From a virus, in the IMG/VR virus record IMGVR_UViG_3300007539_000011, positions 1 to 64,000 of that record: 64,000 nt of DNA; one strand, 5' to 3'. A model generated the notes under the pieces. The model had not been told where the DNA came from and searched no databases. It saw only the letters and a list, made by a program, of their open reading frames with translations. Shown here in pieces: positions 24,281 to 33,965 of the stretch. How positions within the stretch are numbered: position 1 is the first letter of the stretch; every line of letters starts with the position of its first letter. The translations under genes were made by a program, and so were the position numbers.

Positions 24281-26012
24281 CAAGAAGCGGAAGCTCGTTA
24301 CCATGTACTGTCTTAAACGTAAGGCGAAAGAAGAGGTCGTAAGAGGCGGCGGTAACGTTATACCCGTCCGCCCCTATGACAATGTACAGGATAGTCTTAG
24401 CCCTATCTTCTTCCGTCTGTATCAGTAGATTCCCCGTGAGAGTTGTGCCGCTATAGGTTAGGTCCTCGCTGTTTCTATAATACCCTGGCTCTGACTTTAC
24501 TGGCCCGTTATCTGTAATTTCACTAGATGAAGGGCATGCCCCGAAGATGTCGTTCACATTACCTATAGCCGTATATACTATCCTGGACTCTCCTAGATCC
24601 GCGTACTCCTGTATCTTTGATCGGTACTTAGCTACTTGGACTAAGACGGCTATGGGCTTAGAAGTATCGCTTAAGTACGGGCTACCGGAAACAGAGATAG
24701 AGTCTAAATAGTAAGATCTACCAGTAGGTATCTCAGGGATGTCTAAGCTCACTGGTATAGCAAGCAAGTACTGGTTATTTCCTAAGTCCAGTATGTCGTT
24801 TGATAGGCTGTTGCCTTCGACAGAAGTAGAGTTAACTACCAAGCTACTCAGCCTAAAGGTGCTCTCATAGCTTTCAATGGCACCTCCAAGCTCTGTGCTG
24901 GCTACGCCAGTATTGCTTAGAGTAATAGTAGAGTTTGCAGCGTTCTTTACATCGTCCGCATCCACTGCGCCAATGCCGTGAACAATGATCTTAGTTCCTG
25001 TGTAAGACGCAACTGGAATTAAGAACTCTTCTGGAGGAGCTCCCGCGTCCTCCAGGTCGATAGACCCCCAAGAAGGTGTCGCCCCTTCGCCAAAGTACTC
25101 TGTGCCGTCTATAAGGACTGTATCGCTAGAGGCTACCGAGTCAAATGGGAAGGTCGTTCTATTTGGCTCTAAGATATAAGCTACAAGACTGTCTTGCTCA
25201 TCAAAGCGAACGGTAGCCGCATCCAAAGAGTACTCTAGCCCGCCTACATTGATAGCTACCGGGTGATTGCTGCCGCTAGCTGAAGATAGCTTAGACCTAA
25301 AAAGAGCTCCGTCTTCTGTGTCTTTCGTTGTTATCTTAAGGCGGTACTGACTTGGGCTCTTGAAGAGAGCTTTGTCCCCGTCTGCGCCTGAAATATTGTT
25401 TGGCCTGTTAGTATTAGTGAGAAGGTCGTAAAGGCTGGTCACTATGGTGGAATCTTCTACCGCAGGGTTAGAAGTATTAGCGGCTATAAGATCTAGCGGG
25501 TTACTTGCTGCATCAGCTGCGCTGAGTAATGGTAGCCTAAAGCTTATAGAGTCCCCTGGGGATACGAGCCCTAACTTGGGATTATTGCCATTTGCTACCT
25601 CGTCGCTGTAAAAAGCTTCAAAGGCAGATCTGTCTATCGCATACTTCATTCCCGGAACCACCGCCCCCAGAATGGTGAGCGAAGAACTAGAACTAGGTTG
25701 AACGTAGAATGCTGAATCCGCTGCAACCCACTTTACCTCTACAGTACCGTCTATAACGGTACCGCCGGGCTGCACTGCCTCATTGTAGCTATACGAAAGA
25801 AACCCTGCAGACTGCAGAATATCTTCGTACTTTTTTACGTTTCTTTTTAGCTCTTCCGTGCGCAATCGCAGGTTCTCAGAAGGCCTAGACAGTACAGCCT
25901 GGTTTACACTCTGTCCGTTTAAAACAGGCTTGATAGAAGACTGAGTGCTCTCTCCAGAGTCGTACTGGTCGTCTGCATTATTGTAATTTTTGTTCTTAAA
26001 TACTACAGGCAT
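24255..26012 (-). CDS. Baseplate or tail fibre structural protein
   Basis: A 585-residue beta-rich, serine- and asparagine-rich protein with no family I can name. A short helical N-terminal part (SENLRLRTEELKRNVKKYED) may dock it to the baseplate, and the rest resembles extended tail-surface domains. It follows the J-like and adapter genes in transcription order, the place of fibre or fibre-connector proteins in contractile-tail phages. The gap to the gene upstream is 14 bases. Confidence 0.68.
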   Translation of the reverse strand: MPVVFKNKNYNNADDQYDSGESTQSSIKPVLNGQSVNQAVLSRPSENLRLRTEELKRNVKKYEDILQSAGFLSYSYNEAVQPGGTVIDGTVEVKWVAADSAFYVQPSSSSSLTILGAVVPGMKYAIDRSAFEAFYSDEVANGNNPKLGLVSPGDSISFRLPLLSAADAASNPLDLIAANTSNPAVEDSTIVTSLYDLLTNTNRPNNISGADGDKALFKSPSQYRLKITTKDTEDGALFRSKLSSASGSNHPVAINVGGLEYSLDAATVRFDEQDSLVAYILEPNRTTFPFDSVASSDTVLIDGTEYFGEGATPSWGSIDLEDAGAPPEEFLIPVASYTGTKIIVHGIGAVDADDVKNAANSTITLSNTGVASTELGGAIESYESTFRLSSLVVNSTSVEGNSLSNDILDLGNNQYLLAIPVSLDIPEIPTGRSYYLDSISVSGSPYLSDTSKPIAVLVQVAKYRSKIQEYADLGESRIVYTAIGNVNDIFGACPSSSEITDNGPVKSEPGYYRNSEDLTYSGTTLTGNLLIQTEEDRAKTILYIVIGADGYNVTAASYDLFFRLTFKTVHGNELPLLASYVPSAP

Positions 26013-26026
26013 GTCTCACTCCGGGC

Positions 26027-27589
26027 CTACACTAGATTGTGCAATAATAATGTGCCTACTGGCAATGAATCTTGGATAGATCTTATAAGATCTTCTTGCA
26101 CAGAAAACGTCGTAGGCAAAGACGCCGCTGCTGGGCTGAACTTAATACCCACAAGCTTCCACTTAAGAAAGTCTTCTGTAAGCGCGGTAGCGAGCACCCT
26201 TCTCGTAGCGTCACCTATATTAAAGTGGTAGTCCCCTATCCTCTGCTCAGGGATAACCCACTCATCCGGGCTCCCTACTACATTATCGTGCTGTCCTGGG
26301 ATAATCTCCCTATCGAGCTCTTCCACTAGCCCTGGCGCTACATTAAGTGGGATCTCTGGTAGCAAGTTCTCCTCGTGCCACCAGTCAGTGCTAGCCCCTA
26401 CGAATACTTGTATGTCGCTGCACAACGGCTCTAGCTTATCGAACTCTAAAGGCTGCCTAGCCGGCTGCTCCACATCGTCAACTATGTACAGCGCTTGGGA
26501 GACGTCTGATCTTAGGCTAAGCCCACTAGCTACCACGTAGTCGCCTAAGTTAGTCGTTACCTTTACGTTGCCAGAAGGACTCTGAGTCTTAGAAGTGAGC
26601 AATTCCTCTCCCACAAAAGACCCTGCCTCGAACACCGGCATGCCTAAGAACAAATTGCACGCAGATAGTAGAGTCTCTTTAGTAGGCGGAGCTGTGCTTA
26701 GTAGAGCCTTTGCTTTTAGGATTTTCCTGTAATGCTCGTCGCTAGGGCGCACAGCAGTAGAGTATCGGTATCCAAAGTGAGTATAAAGGTACTCAGTATC
26801 TTCTACGTAATCATTGGCTATCAAGTAGCAGGTCCTAGACTCCATGGTAAAGAGCCTAGGAGTGACGTCTAGAGTACTGGCTCCTGCAGAGTAACTAATC
26901 CTGGAACACTCCAGAGTGGCCGGGTGCGACGGCTCTAAGATAATCTTGGACTCATCAACTATGGTGAGCACTCGGCTCGATGAAGATGCTCCCAAATTGG
27001 ACTGCAAAATGATATCGTCACCTGTAGCCAAGTCTCCTGTCCAGTCACTGTTCTCGCTAGAGACGTCTAGCCTATAGTAGTCCTGGACGAGCAGAGTGCT
27101 CTTCTGCGCTCCCGCCGTATCTAGGGGGTTTGTTCTAAACACAATGTAGACGGAAGACTCTTTTATCCAGGAGTTGTCCTCGCTGAATAGGCCCATAAAG
27201 TTGAAGTCATTCCCTCTATAGATGAAAAAGTCTTCGTTTAGTATGAGTCTAGTAGTGGGATCGTCTGCCACGTTGCTAACGATAGACGATATAGAGATGA
27301 GCTGCCTGGGCGCTTCCATCACGTAGTAGAGGTACAAATCGTTAGTCTGAAAGTCTCTTCCCGTTTTAAGAAACATAGTATGCCTAGATACAGGGAGAAG
27401 CCTTCTCTTAGTATTCCTAGTGCTGACTACGCTGTCTATAGACCTGGACACTGCCGCAGAAGAGAGCTTACTGTAGCTATCAGAAGCTGAAGAAAAAACT
27501 CCCTCTACTAGGGCTTTCACCGCATCGTACTGTTTGAAGTGATTCTTCCAGAAATCACTAACAGTAGTTAGTAACAGGTCTGAACTCAT
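26027..27589 (-). CDS. Baseplate structural protein following J
   Basis: A 520-residue virion-type protein. The N-terminus is helical (VSDFWKNHFKQYDAVKALVE), then beta-rich. Its place directly after the J-like gene, with an ATGA overlap (27586-27589), matches the position of P2 gpI-like proteins, but size and sequence do not allow that name. Function in baseplate assembly is inferred from synteny. Confidence 0.68.
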   Translation of the reverse strand: MSSDLLLTTVSDFWKNHFKQYDAVKALVEGVFSSASDSYSKLSSAAVSRSIDSVVSTRNTKRRLLPVSRHTMFLKTGRDFQTNDLYLYYVMEAPRQLISISSIVSNVADDPTTRLILNEDFFIYRGNDFNFMGLFSEDNSWIKESSVYIVFRTNPLDTAGAQKSTLLVQDYYRLDVSSENSDWTGDLATGDDIILQSNLGASSSSRVLTIVDESKIILEPSHPATLECSRISYSAGASTLDVTPRLFTMESRTCYLIANDYVEDTEYLYTHFGYRYSTAVRPSDEHYRKILKAKALLSTAPPTKETLLSACNLFLGMPVFEAGSFVGEELLTSKTQSPSGNVKVTTNLGDYVVASGLSLRSDVSQALYIVDDVEQPARQPLEFDKLEPLCSDIQVFVGASTDWWHEENLLPEIPLNVAPGLVEELDREIIPGQHDNVVGSPDEWVIPEQRIGDYHFNIGDATRRVLATALTEDFLKWKLVGIKFSPAAASLPTTFSVQEDLIRSIQDSLPVGTLLLHNLV

Positions 27590-29283
27590 TGGACTATCCC
27601 CAAAGAGATGTCAGAAGCTAAGCAATGTACCACGCTGGTACTATCTGATACCTGCAGGCTCTCTAAGTACCCGTCAGGCAAGCTGTACTCCACGATAGTT
27701 GACTCGTACTCATAGTATGGGCTTGAGTCGGAGTAAGAGGTGCTAGTGGTGGGCTTGAAGAAGACTTTGTTTCCGTCCGGTAGCAGCACAGAATAGGTAA
27801 AACTAGACGAGCTAAGGTCTATGTTGATTATGTATGAAGAGTACTCTTCCATGATGTAGTGGACTACATCTGAAAGGTTAAGCTCTTCTTTAGTGGCGGG
27901 ATACCTAGAGATATACGAAGCTAAATCAGCTTTTACCGTACTCTCAGGCAGGTCTCCCGGCCTGTCTTCCCTCAGTCTTACCTTTAGAGAGAAGTATATA
28001 TTCTTTACAGTCGGAGTGTACACTAGCTGGTCCACTCCTAAGGGTAAGATATCGGAAGCGCTAGCCGTAGTCTCAGCTAGGCTATGTCCTTTAGGGAGTA
28101 GCGACATGAAGGTTACCGCTTGGTCTTCCACTCTAGTAAGAATCTTCATGTTCTCCAGAGAGGTCCTGCAGTAAATAGGGCCAGACAGGCTAGTTAATCC
28201 GCTAGTGTCTGTCGGAGTATCGTATCTAAGCCTATACTCAGAGGCCTCTAGAGCATCACCATGCGCTCTGTCTATCAGTAGCTCTTTCTCCTTGAGCACT
28301 ACCTCTCTGCCGTCCGAAGTAGTAACTTCGCTGATAAGGCTAAATCCTAGCGCCCGCACATCGGCGGCCTTAGCGACTGAGGCTGGAGCAGAAGTCTCCG
28401 TTCCAACTGTGTCTATATTCTTTGTGTCCTGGTAGTACCCCAAGTTAGCGTAGATGTTGCTCTTCCCTAAGATCCTTACTTCCGTAGAATTTATAGAGAG
28501 AATATCTCTCTTCATAGCGGAAGAGTCTGCTCCGGTAGTACTAACAGACACGCAGGTTTCTAGGGAGTCTAGTAGGTAGGCCTCTATCCCGGACTTAGAG
28601 TACATGCCCCTAGTGGTGAGGGCTCCCTTAATCCTCTGAGCTAAAGAAGAGTTTGTCTCTTCTCCTTCTGCCGGACTAAAGGCGGTCTTGTTATGCACTC
28701 GCACTAGGTTGTCTACGGCAGGGTTCATTCCCTCAAACTCACCTGGAGAGAGAGATGAGCCTATAAAGCTTACAGTGCCTTCCACGACTATATCGTAGTA
28801 GTAGTTCCCTGTAAGCTCTCCGTCGTCTCCTACCTCCTCTAAGAGATCCTCTCCTAGTACAACCAAATCCTGGTCTAAGCCTCCCGCCCCAGCGTAGAAG
28901 AACTCTACTCCAGTAGTCCTCGTAAAGATTGTGTTTGCAGGGACCACAAACCCCTGTCTTTGGCTCACAACTATAGTGGCAACGCCCTGGGAAGTAGTCC
29001 CAGCCTTCCTCTCTATAAAGAAGTTACTGGCTATCTCGTCTAGAACTTGGGCACTAGAGCGGTCTTCTACTTCAGATACTCTACTAATGTCTAAACTATT
29101 GACTACTCTTTGAGCTTCCTTCTCTACTAGAAGCGCAACATAAGCAGCAGGCTTAACTACGAGGTCATTGAAAAAGGAGCCTTCCCTAAGGTTCGAGTCT
29201 CCGATCTTTCCCTGTAAGAAAGCTCGAAGGTATCTCTGCTTATCGAGCACCTCTTGAGTAGTGATCGTTACGCCATTTAGCAT
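27586..29283 (-). CDS. Baseplate J-like wedge protein
   Basis: A 565-residue baseplate wedge protein. The N-terminus has the typical helical lead GSFFNDLVVKPAAYVALLVE with a Glu/Asp-rich stretch, then GQGVATIV-like strand and VPANTIFTRTTGVEFFY, the VPAGT.F.T..G..F signature of J/gp6-like proteins. FEGMNPAVDNLVRV and ETNSSLAQRIKGAL are also typical. It lies one base after the gp25-like gene in transcription order, as W and J do in P2. Confidence 0.85.
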   Translation of the reverse strand: MLNGVTITTQEVLDKQRYLRAFLQGKIGDSNLREGSFFNDLVVKPAAYVALLVEKEAQRVVNSLDISRVSEVEDRSSAQVLDEIASNFFIERKAGTTSQGVATIVVSQRQGFVVPANTIFTRTTGVEFFYAGAGGLDQDLVVLGEDLLEEVGDDGELTGNYYYDIVVEGTVSFIGSSLSPGEFEGMNPAVDNLVRVHNKTAFSPAEGEETNSSLAQRIKGALTTRGMYSKSGIEAYLLDSLETCVSVSTTGADSSAMKRDILSINSTEVRILGKSNIYANLGYYQDTKNIDTVGTETSAPASVAKAADVRALGFSLISEVTTSDGREVVLKEKELLIDRAHGDALEASEYRLRYDTPTDTSGLTSLSGPIYCRTSLENMKILTRVEDQAVTFMSLLPKGHSLAETTASASDILPLGVDQLVYTPTVKNIYFSLKVRLREDRPGDLPESTVKADLASYISRYPATKEELNLSDVVHYIMEEYSSYIINIDLSSSSFTYSVLLPDGNKVFFKPTTSTSYSDSSPYYEYESTIVEYSLPDGYLESLQVSDSTSVVHCLASDISLGIVQ

Positions 29284-29284
29284 T

Positions 29285-29737
29285 TTATACCTCTAGGTGT
29301 AGAAGGCCTGTCTTTCCGGACTCTGCAACTATAAGTATAGATACTTGGGCTGAATCATTGGTAGGGAAGGAAATGCTCACCAGATTGACAGACTTAAGGA
29401 CCGCGTCTTGATCCCCCGGGGTAAAAGAGCTTCTCTGCTCTCTAAGCATGGACTCTTCTATATCTATAAGTGCCCTAGAAAAAACTGTAGAGAAACTAGC
29501 GGAGTCTGAAGATCCGGCTAGCCTGCCAATACTGCCGCCAAGCTGGGGTCGGAGCGGGTCAGACCCCTTAGTAGTAAACAGTAGGTAGAGAACTCTAGAG
29601 GCCAGCGCGCTGAGGCCGCTAGCCTTAACAATCTCCCCCGACTCGTCCGTGCCGAATACAAAGTTAGGCTTTAGAGGGCTGAAGGACGTGGGGGACTCCG
29701 ATGGTTCTAACCCTTCGGGAACTATAGAAATATCCAT
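29285..29737 (-). CDS. gp25/GPW-like baseplate wedge protein
   Basis: A 150-residue member, by pattern, of the gp25/W family, which links tail sheath and baseplate wedges. ASRVLYLLFTTKGSDPLRPQ and LGGSIGRL correspond to the family core in which T..G.....P.FG precedes a conserved helix; IEESMLREQR follows. It precedes the J-like gene, the usual order in contractile-tail phages. The start overlaps the stop of the gene before by one base. Confidence 0.78.
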   Translation of the reverse strand: MDISIVPEGLEPSESPTSFSPLKPNFVFGTDESGEIVKASGLSALASRVLYLLFTTKGSDPLRPQLGGSIGRLAGSSDSASFSTVFSRALIDIEESMLREQRSSFTPGDQDAVLKSVNLVSISFPTNDSAQVSILIVAESGKTGLLHLEV

Positions 29738-30177
29738 CAGCTAAACTCCTCTCCGTACTCCAGTTCGTCCTGACCTGCCTGGACCTCTGACTCTCTCTCA
29801 GCCTCTGCTAGCTGCTCGGAGAACGCTGTATACTGCTCAGAAATTATGTCTCTATCCGAGTCAGCGCGCAATCCGGCATTATGCCTACTAGATAATGAGC
29901 TAAAAGAAAGGGCCCTCCTAGTAGTAACCAGATCATCATAAGCCATAGAGAAAACTCTGTGGTACATATCTGGGAGAGAGTCAGCCTCTGTAGAGGAAAT
30001 ATACTGGTCGGCCTTGCCTATAAGGTAGCCTAGAACCTGTAAAAATAGCTGTACTTCAGACGGCCTAAAAGGTGATTGGCCTTCCGCCATCTTTAGAGTC
30101 TTAGTCTGTACAGCTTGAAGCGTGGCTGAGATGTCCCTCAACAAAACTAAAGCTGAGCTTAAGTTTTGCTCACTCAT
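29737..30177 (-). CDS. Unknown helical protein in the baseplate operon
   Basis: A 146-residue, mostly helical, acidic protein (SEQNLSSALVLLRDISATLQ, AFSEQLAEAERESEVQAGQ). No family is recognised. It sits between the sigma-like factor (4-base ATGA overlap) and the gp25-like gene. It may be a small assembly factor or structural component. Confidence 0.65.
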   Translation of the reverse strand: MSEQNLSSALVLLRDISATLQAVQTKTLKMAEGQSPFRPSEVQLFLQVLGYLIGKADQYISSTEADSLPDMYHRVFSMAYDDLVTTRRALSFSSLSSRHNAGLRADSDRDIISEQYTAFSEQLAEAERESEVQAGQDELEYGEEFS

Positions 30178-30869
30178 TTAAGGCCCCTGTAGGTTAGTAC
30201 TCTGTCCCTAATTCTTCTCTTGCTGTGAGATATCTGGCCTTGCGTTAGCTTAGCCTTCTTAGACAGCCCAGACCCAGATAGAACCGGTGCTCCGCCGTAT
30301 CCGGTAGTGTGCTCGAAGACTACTTTATCCTGGTCATTAAGGTCATGGTAGATGAAGTCCAGCTCTCCCATGTCAGAGTTAAAGCTCTCAAAGCCAGGAG
30401 GAGTAGGCTTAGAAGTACTGTACTGGCCCCGAAGCTCTTCTCTGAATCTACCTACTTCTTTCTGAGACCACTTAAGGTCCTCTGAGAGCTCTACTACGGT
30501 AGGCATTCTTCCCAGCTTATTCGTTAATTCTTCCTGGCTTGTAAGAAACGTCCCTGTCTTGTACGTCCTAGACTCAGGCATTCTAGCCACTTGAGTTTCG
30601 TAAACAGGCCTGGACAGTCCCTTTAAGTGGTTAGTCACATGCGTGTTTAGCTGTGCCTTTGCCGGGTCAAAGTTTTTGACAGCGTCAGCGACTATACCTT
30701 TAGCCTTGATCTTTAGTACCATCGGGGCGACATTGCCTCCGCCCCACTTGTTAACGGCTTTATTTATAGTTCCGTCAAACTGCTTAAGCAGAGGGTTGAG
30801 CGTACTTTTACCTGGGTTGGCGTTGTAGGCCTTCCATAGCTCCATGTCTTTGTCTGATCTAGCGCTCAT
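30174..30869 (-). CDS. Sigma-70-like late transcription factor
   Basis: A 231-residue sigma-like protein. Residues ~55-92 (AKGIVADAVKNFDPAKAQLN, THVTNHLKGLSRPVYE) match the region 2 pattern of FDP..G.F.TY....I.G..R. Residues ~112-145 (SQEELTNKLGRMPTVVELSE then DLKWSQKEV) match region 3, in which E(L)...LGR.PT..EL.....S..EV. The C-terminus (HDLNDQDKVVFEHTTG, LTQGQISHSKRRIRDRVLTY) fits region 4 with its helix-turn-helix. It probably redirects host RNA polymerase to late promoters, like T4 gp55 in role. It is embedded among baseplate genes, and a CTATAATTG element lies 33 bases upstream. Confidence 0.75.
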   Translation of the reverse strand: MSARSDKDMELWKAYNANPGKSTLNPLLKQFDGTINKAVNKWGGGNVAPMVLKIKAKGIVADAVKNFDPAKAQLNTHVTNHLKGLSRPVYETQVARMPESRTYKTGTFLTSQEELTNKLGRMPTVVELSEDLKWSQKEVGRFREELRGQYSTSKPTPPGFESFNSDMGELDFIYHDLNDQDKVVFEHTTGYGGAPVLSGSGLSKKAKLTQGQISHSKRRIRDRVLTYRGLK

Positions 30870-30872
30870 GCC

Positions 30873-33800
30873 TTAAGCTCCTTTAATCGGATTAGTACCC
30901 TCAATTATAGTCAAGTAGTCTAGTAGTAGACTCTGCCAGTCCCTTCTAGAGTCAGCTAAGTCTGTGTATTTAGCTACGTCATCTTGGCTAAAAGACTTGA
31001 ACACCTGGTTGGGGCCCTGCTCCGTAATGGTAGTAAGCTGTAGTGTAGCTGCCTCGGCCCTCTCTCGCTCTTCTAGCTGGTCTAGGTACAGGCCAGAGTC
31101 TTGTAGATCATCGGAGTCTAGGGCCTTGAGCCGGTTAAGGCTGGAGGCTAATGCCCGAGATCTGCCCCTAACGGAAGACCCAGGCTCTAGCCCAGGACCC
31201 CCTATAAACTGCCTGATTACATCGTAGTACTTTGCGCCAGAGAGGGAGTCTATCCTCGGGTTTAGCCTTACACCTCTGCCTCTACCGATAGGGTCTAGAT
31301 TGGCAGCCGTCCTTCCCGCAGTAGCGTAAAAGTCTATATACTGCTCCAGCGTACATACCGGTCTAGAGCAGTACCGCATAGCATGGTCAGTGCTAGAGAA
31401 GTACCTAGAGGCCTCGGGAAGAGGAACTAGCTTGGAGTTCTCCTGATAGCCTTCTTTGCTGAGCCTGCTTTCATCCACGTTAGGTATTTTTTGGCGGGCT
31501 AGTTTGGCGTCGGAATCCCTCATTACGATGAACGAGGGATCCTCAGAATCTACTGATTCCCACCCCAAGAACTGCTTAAAGTCGAAAGCTGAGGGGTGCA
31601 GCAGCAAGGGGTAGTAATCTGGGTTGTCCCTGTCTATTGTCTCGGGGAGAAGGGCGGCTTGCCTCTCCACGTCCCTTGTCTTCGAAGCTACAGCCTCTCG
31701 TAGACCTTCTACGTCTTCTGCAGAAGATGAAACAGATGCGCTTACTGCTTCGAGCCTCGCTTTCAGGTCAGCTAGCTCTTCTTGGAGAGCTTTATACTCC
31801 AATATTGCAGAACGGGTAGCTTCGTCCACCAAGGGAGCCTTACCTATCTCGTTCTTTTTGAATAGCTGACTGTAGTACTCATTTGCGGTCTGGTAAATCT
31901 GCAGAAGGTCCCGAACTTCAGATACCGGCTCTTGGGGCGCCATGTCTAAATTAGCTGCGTCAGACTCAATGTTCTTGAGAGTCTCTTCTATATGTCGAAC
32001 CTTACTGATGTTAACAGAAGTCATAGCGCTAGAAGGGGACAGGCTGTGCTGGATAGAGACTATCTCTCCAAAGATCTGATGTCCTGTCTCGCCATTACTC
32101 AGCAAAGAGCAAGGCATGCCCACTACCATATAAGGGTTGAATACAGTAGAAGCGCTCGCAGAAACAGCTCCATACTTTCTAGATAGGTACTCCTTTTGAG
32201 CAACCAAGAAGTAGAGTCCATAGCTGCTAAACCCATTTGTGCTCATCCTCTGAGCGCTTGCTATGGCCCTGTTAGCTGTCTCTGGGTCTAAGCCTGCAGG
32301 TAAAGCTGTAGCTGCTGAGCGGTTTGAAGGGGCTGAGAACCTGGCTGAGTTAGCGTACTTCTGCAAGTCCATATAGGTTGGGTGCATATTATCTATGACA
32401 GGGTTCGGGCCCTTAAAGTACTCCTCCGGAAAGATAAGGTACTCTAAGCCTTCTCTGGCGCTTCCCGCAGCATTTTGTGCGTGCCCTACCGCTACGCTTG
32501 GGTACCCCACTCTAGAAGGATCCATGTTATAGCCTGGGGACTTATTTGTTAAGTTTAGCTTACCGTATGGCCCTCTTTTGTTATAATAAAGCCTAGTAGG
32601 CTTAGCACTGTAAGAGTCACTAATACTTACAGAGAATGTCATTGAAGGGAATATGGCATTGCATGACGGAGGAATAGAGTAAGAGGATATTGGGTTAGTA
32701 AGATAGCTAGCTATGCAGAGCCTTCTCTTACTCTTGCTGAGTGCCGAGCTCCATCCTGGGTAGTCTATGCCTTCTTCCCCTGGCTTAGACTCTGGCTTAG
32801 AGTCGTAAAAGCTGGCGTGAGGTAATCCGTAATTATCGACTTGGTATGCTGGAGGCGCAAGTACTTCGGTTATACTATAGAAGTACATATTATACAGGTT
32901 CTGGATCAAACCTAGGGCGCTCCCTCCTGGTCCGTACTGAGCGCCCGTCTGTCTAACCATAGACTTAACGAACTTCTTAGCTTTAGCGCTTCTAAGAAAC
33001 GGAAATACCCCTCCACCCATGTGGGCCTTTATAGGGTTGTCGGAGTTTGGAATGCCTTCTAGGTACGGAGAGCAAACCCAGTGCTCTCTGAATCTGAGTA
33101 GTCGCATATACCTAGAGAAGAACCCAGTAATCGCAACCTGACTTCCCTGAATAGCCTTCTCTTGGATATCTCTAGCTATCTCTGCACGTATCAGAAGGTC
33201 TTGAAACTTCGAGATAGAATCTAACGATCCTCCCTGAGATACCGCTACCGAGATCACATCTCTATTGATCCCTTTTAGTAGCGCTTGAGACCTCTGCTCA
33301 TCTGTGATGGCTCCTTGAAAAGAGCCTACACGGTCCTGCAGCCTGCGTATGCGCCTCTTGTAACTCCTATCCAGCTGCCCTGCTTTGCTTCTAACGAGCT
33401 CTTCCAAAGATTCAGCTGATTGCCTAAGGTCTGACCTAGCTGTGTCTCTCTTTACCCCTAAGCAGATGTTAAACACGTTCTCTATAAAGTCGAACGGCCT
33501 AGCTAACGGCCTACCTGAGAGGCTCTCTGTGAGGAAAGAGCTAGCGGTCTTGCCTCGTACAACGATCTGATTAGGGTAATCCTTAGTAGCAGTATTAGAT
33601 CCTCGCTTCTTCTTTAGAAAAGAGAAGTAGAGGCTAGACAAAACGTTTACATTACTCTCGGCGGTAAACCCGCAGCTTTCTCCGTCGGGCTGGTTAGAGT
33701 AGCTCTGCCCTGTTATCCTTCCCTCAAAGAGAAGGCACCAAGTAGGGTTATCGTAGTAGTACACATCTAAATAAAAGATAGCTACATTCAGGTTGTCTTC

Positions 33801-33965
33801 ATCTCCCAGGCCTCTAAGGATAGAGTGAGCAGGTAGAGATAGACTGGCACTGGCGTACCCCCCTGCTTGCACAGACACGCTAGCAGAGCTACAGGGTACT
33901 CTAACTCCATTTATGTATACTAAGAATCCGCCTAGAGTGGCGTCTCTTCCGTAGTCTGAAGCCAT
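30873..33965 (-). CDS. Large baseplate hub or tail protein
   Basis: A 1030-residue virion protein. The N-terminal ~120 residues (FLVYINGVRVPCSSASVSVQ, LSLPAHSILRG, CLLFEGRITGQSYS) look like the first beta domain of gp27/D-like hub proteins. The middle contains a long helical, coiled-coil segment (SAILEYKALQEELADLKARL, VEGLREAVASKTRDVERQA). Its place between the tape measure protein and the gp25/J genes also fits the hub. No lysozyme or peptidase motif is evident. The C-terminal ~170 residues are unassigned. Confidence 0.68.
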   Translation of the reverse strand: MASDYGRDATLGGFLVYINGVRVPCSSASVSVQAGGYASASLSLPAHSILRGLGDEDNLNVAIFYLDVYYYDNPTWCLLFEGRITGQSYSNQPDGESCGFTAESNVNVLSSLYFSFLKKKRGSNTATKDYPNQIVVRGKTASSFLTESLSGRPLARPFDFIENVFNICLGVKRDTARSDLRQSAESLEELVRSKAGQLDRSYKRRIRRLQDRVGSFQGAITDEQRSQALLKGINRDVISVAVSQGGSLDSISKFQDLLIRAEIARDIQEKAIQGSQVAITGFFSRYMRLLRFREHWVCSPYLEGIPNSDNPIKAHMGGGVFPFLRSAKAKKFVKSMVRQTGAQYGPGGSALGLIQNLYNMYFYSITEVLAPPAYQVDNYGLPHASFYDSKPESKPGEEGIDYPGWSSALSKSKRRLCIASYLTNPISSYSIPPSCNAIFPSMTFSVSISDSYSAKPTRLYYNKRGPYGKLNLTNKSPGYNMDPSRVGYPSVAVGHAQNAAGSAREGLEYLIFPEEYFKGPNPVIDNMHPTYMDLQKYANSARFSAPSNRSAATALPAGLDPETANRAIASAQRMSTNGFSSYGLYFLVAQKEYLSRKYGAVSASASTVFNPYMVVGMPCSLLSNGETGHQIFGEIVSIQHSLSPSSAMTSVNISKVRHIEETLKNIESDAANLDMAPQEPVSEVRDLLQIYQTANEYYSQLFKKNEIGKAPLVDEATRSAILEYKALQEELADLKARLEAVSASVSSSAEDVEGLREAVASKTRDVERQAALLPETIDRDNPDYYPLLLHPSAFDFKQFLGWESVDSEDPSFIVMRDSDAKLARQKIPNVDESRLSKEGYQENSKLVPLPEASRYFSSTDHAMRYCSRPVCTLEQYIDFYATAGRTAANLDPIGRGRGVRLNPRIDSLSGAKYYDVIRQFIGGPGLEPGSSVRGRSRALASSLNRLKALDSDDLQDSGLYLDQLEERERAEAATLQLTTITEQGPNQVFKSFSQDDVAKYTDLADSRRDWQSLLLDYLTIIEGTNPIKGA
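30902..30910 (-). promoter_or_regulatory. Late-type promoter match before the sigma-like gene
   Basis: Minus-strand CTATAATTG at 30910-30902, 33 bases before ATG 30869. The same CTATAATTR core is found upstream of 42301 (minus) and 53460 (plus). No clear -35 box is present, as expected for a phage-specific sigma factor. Confidence 0.45.
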
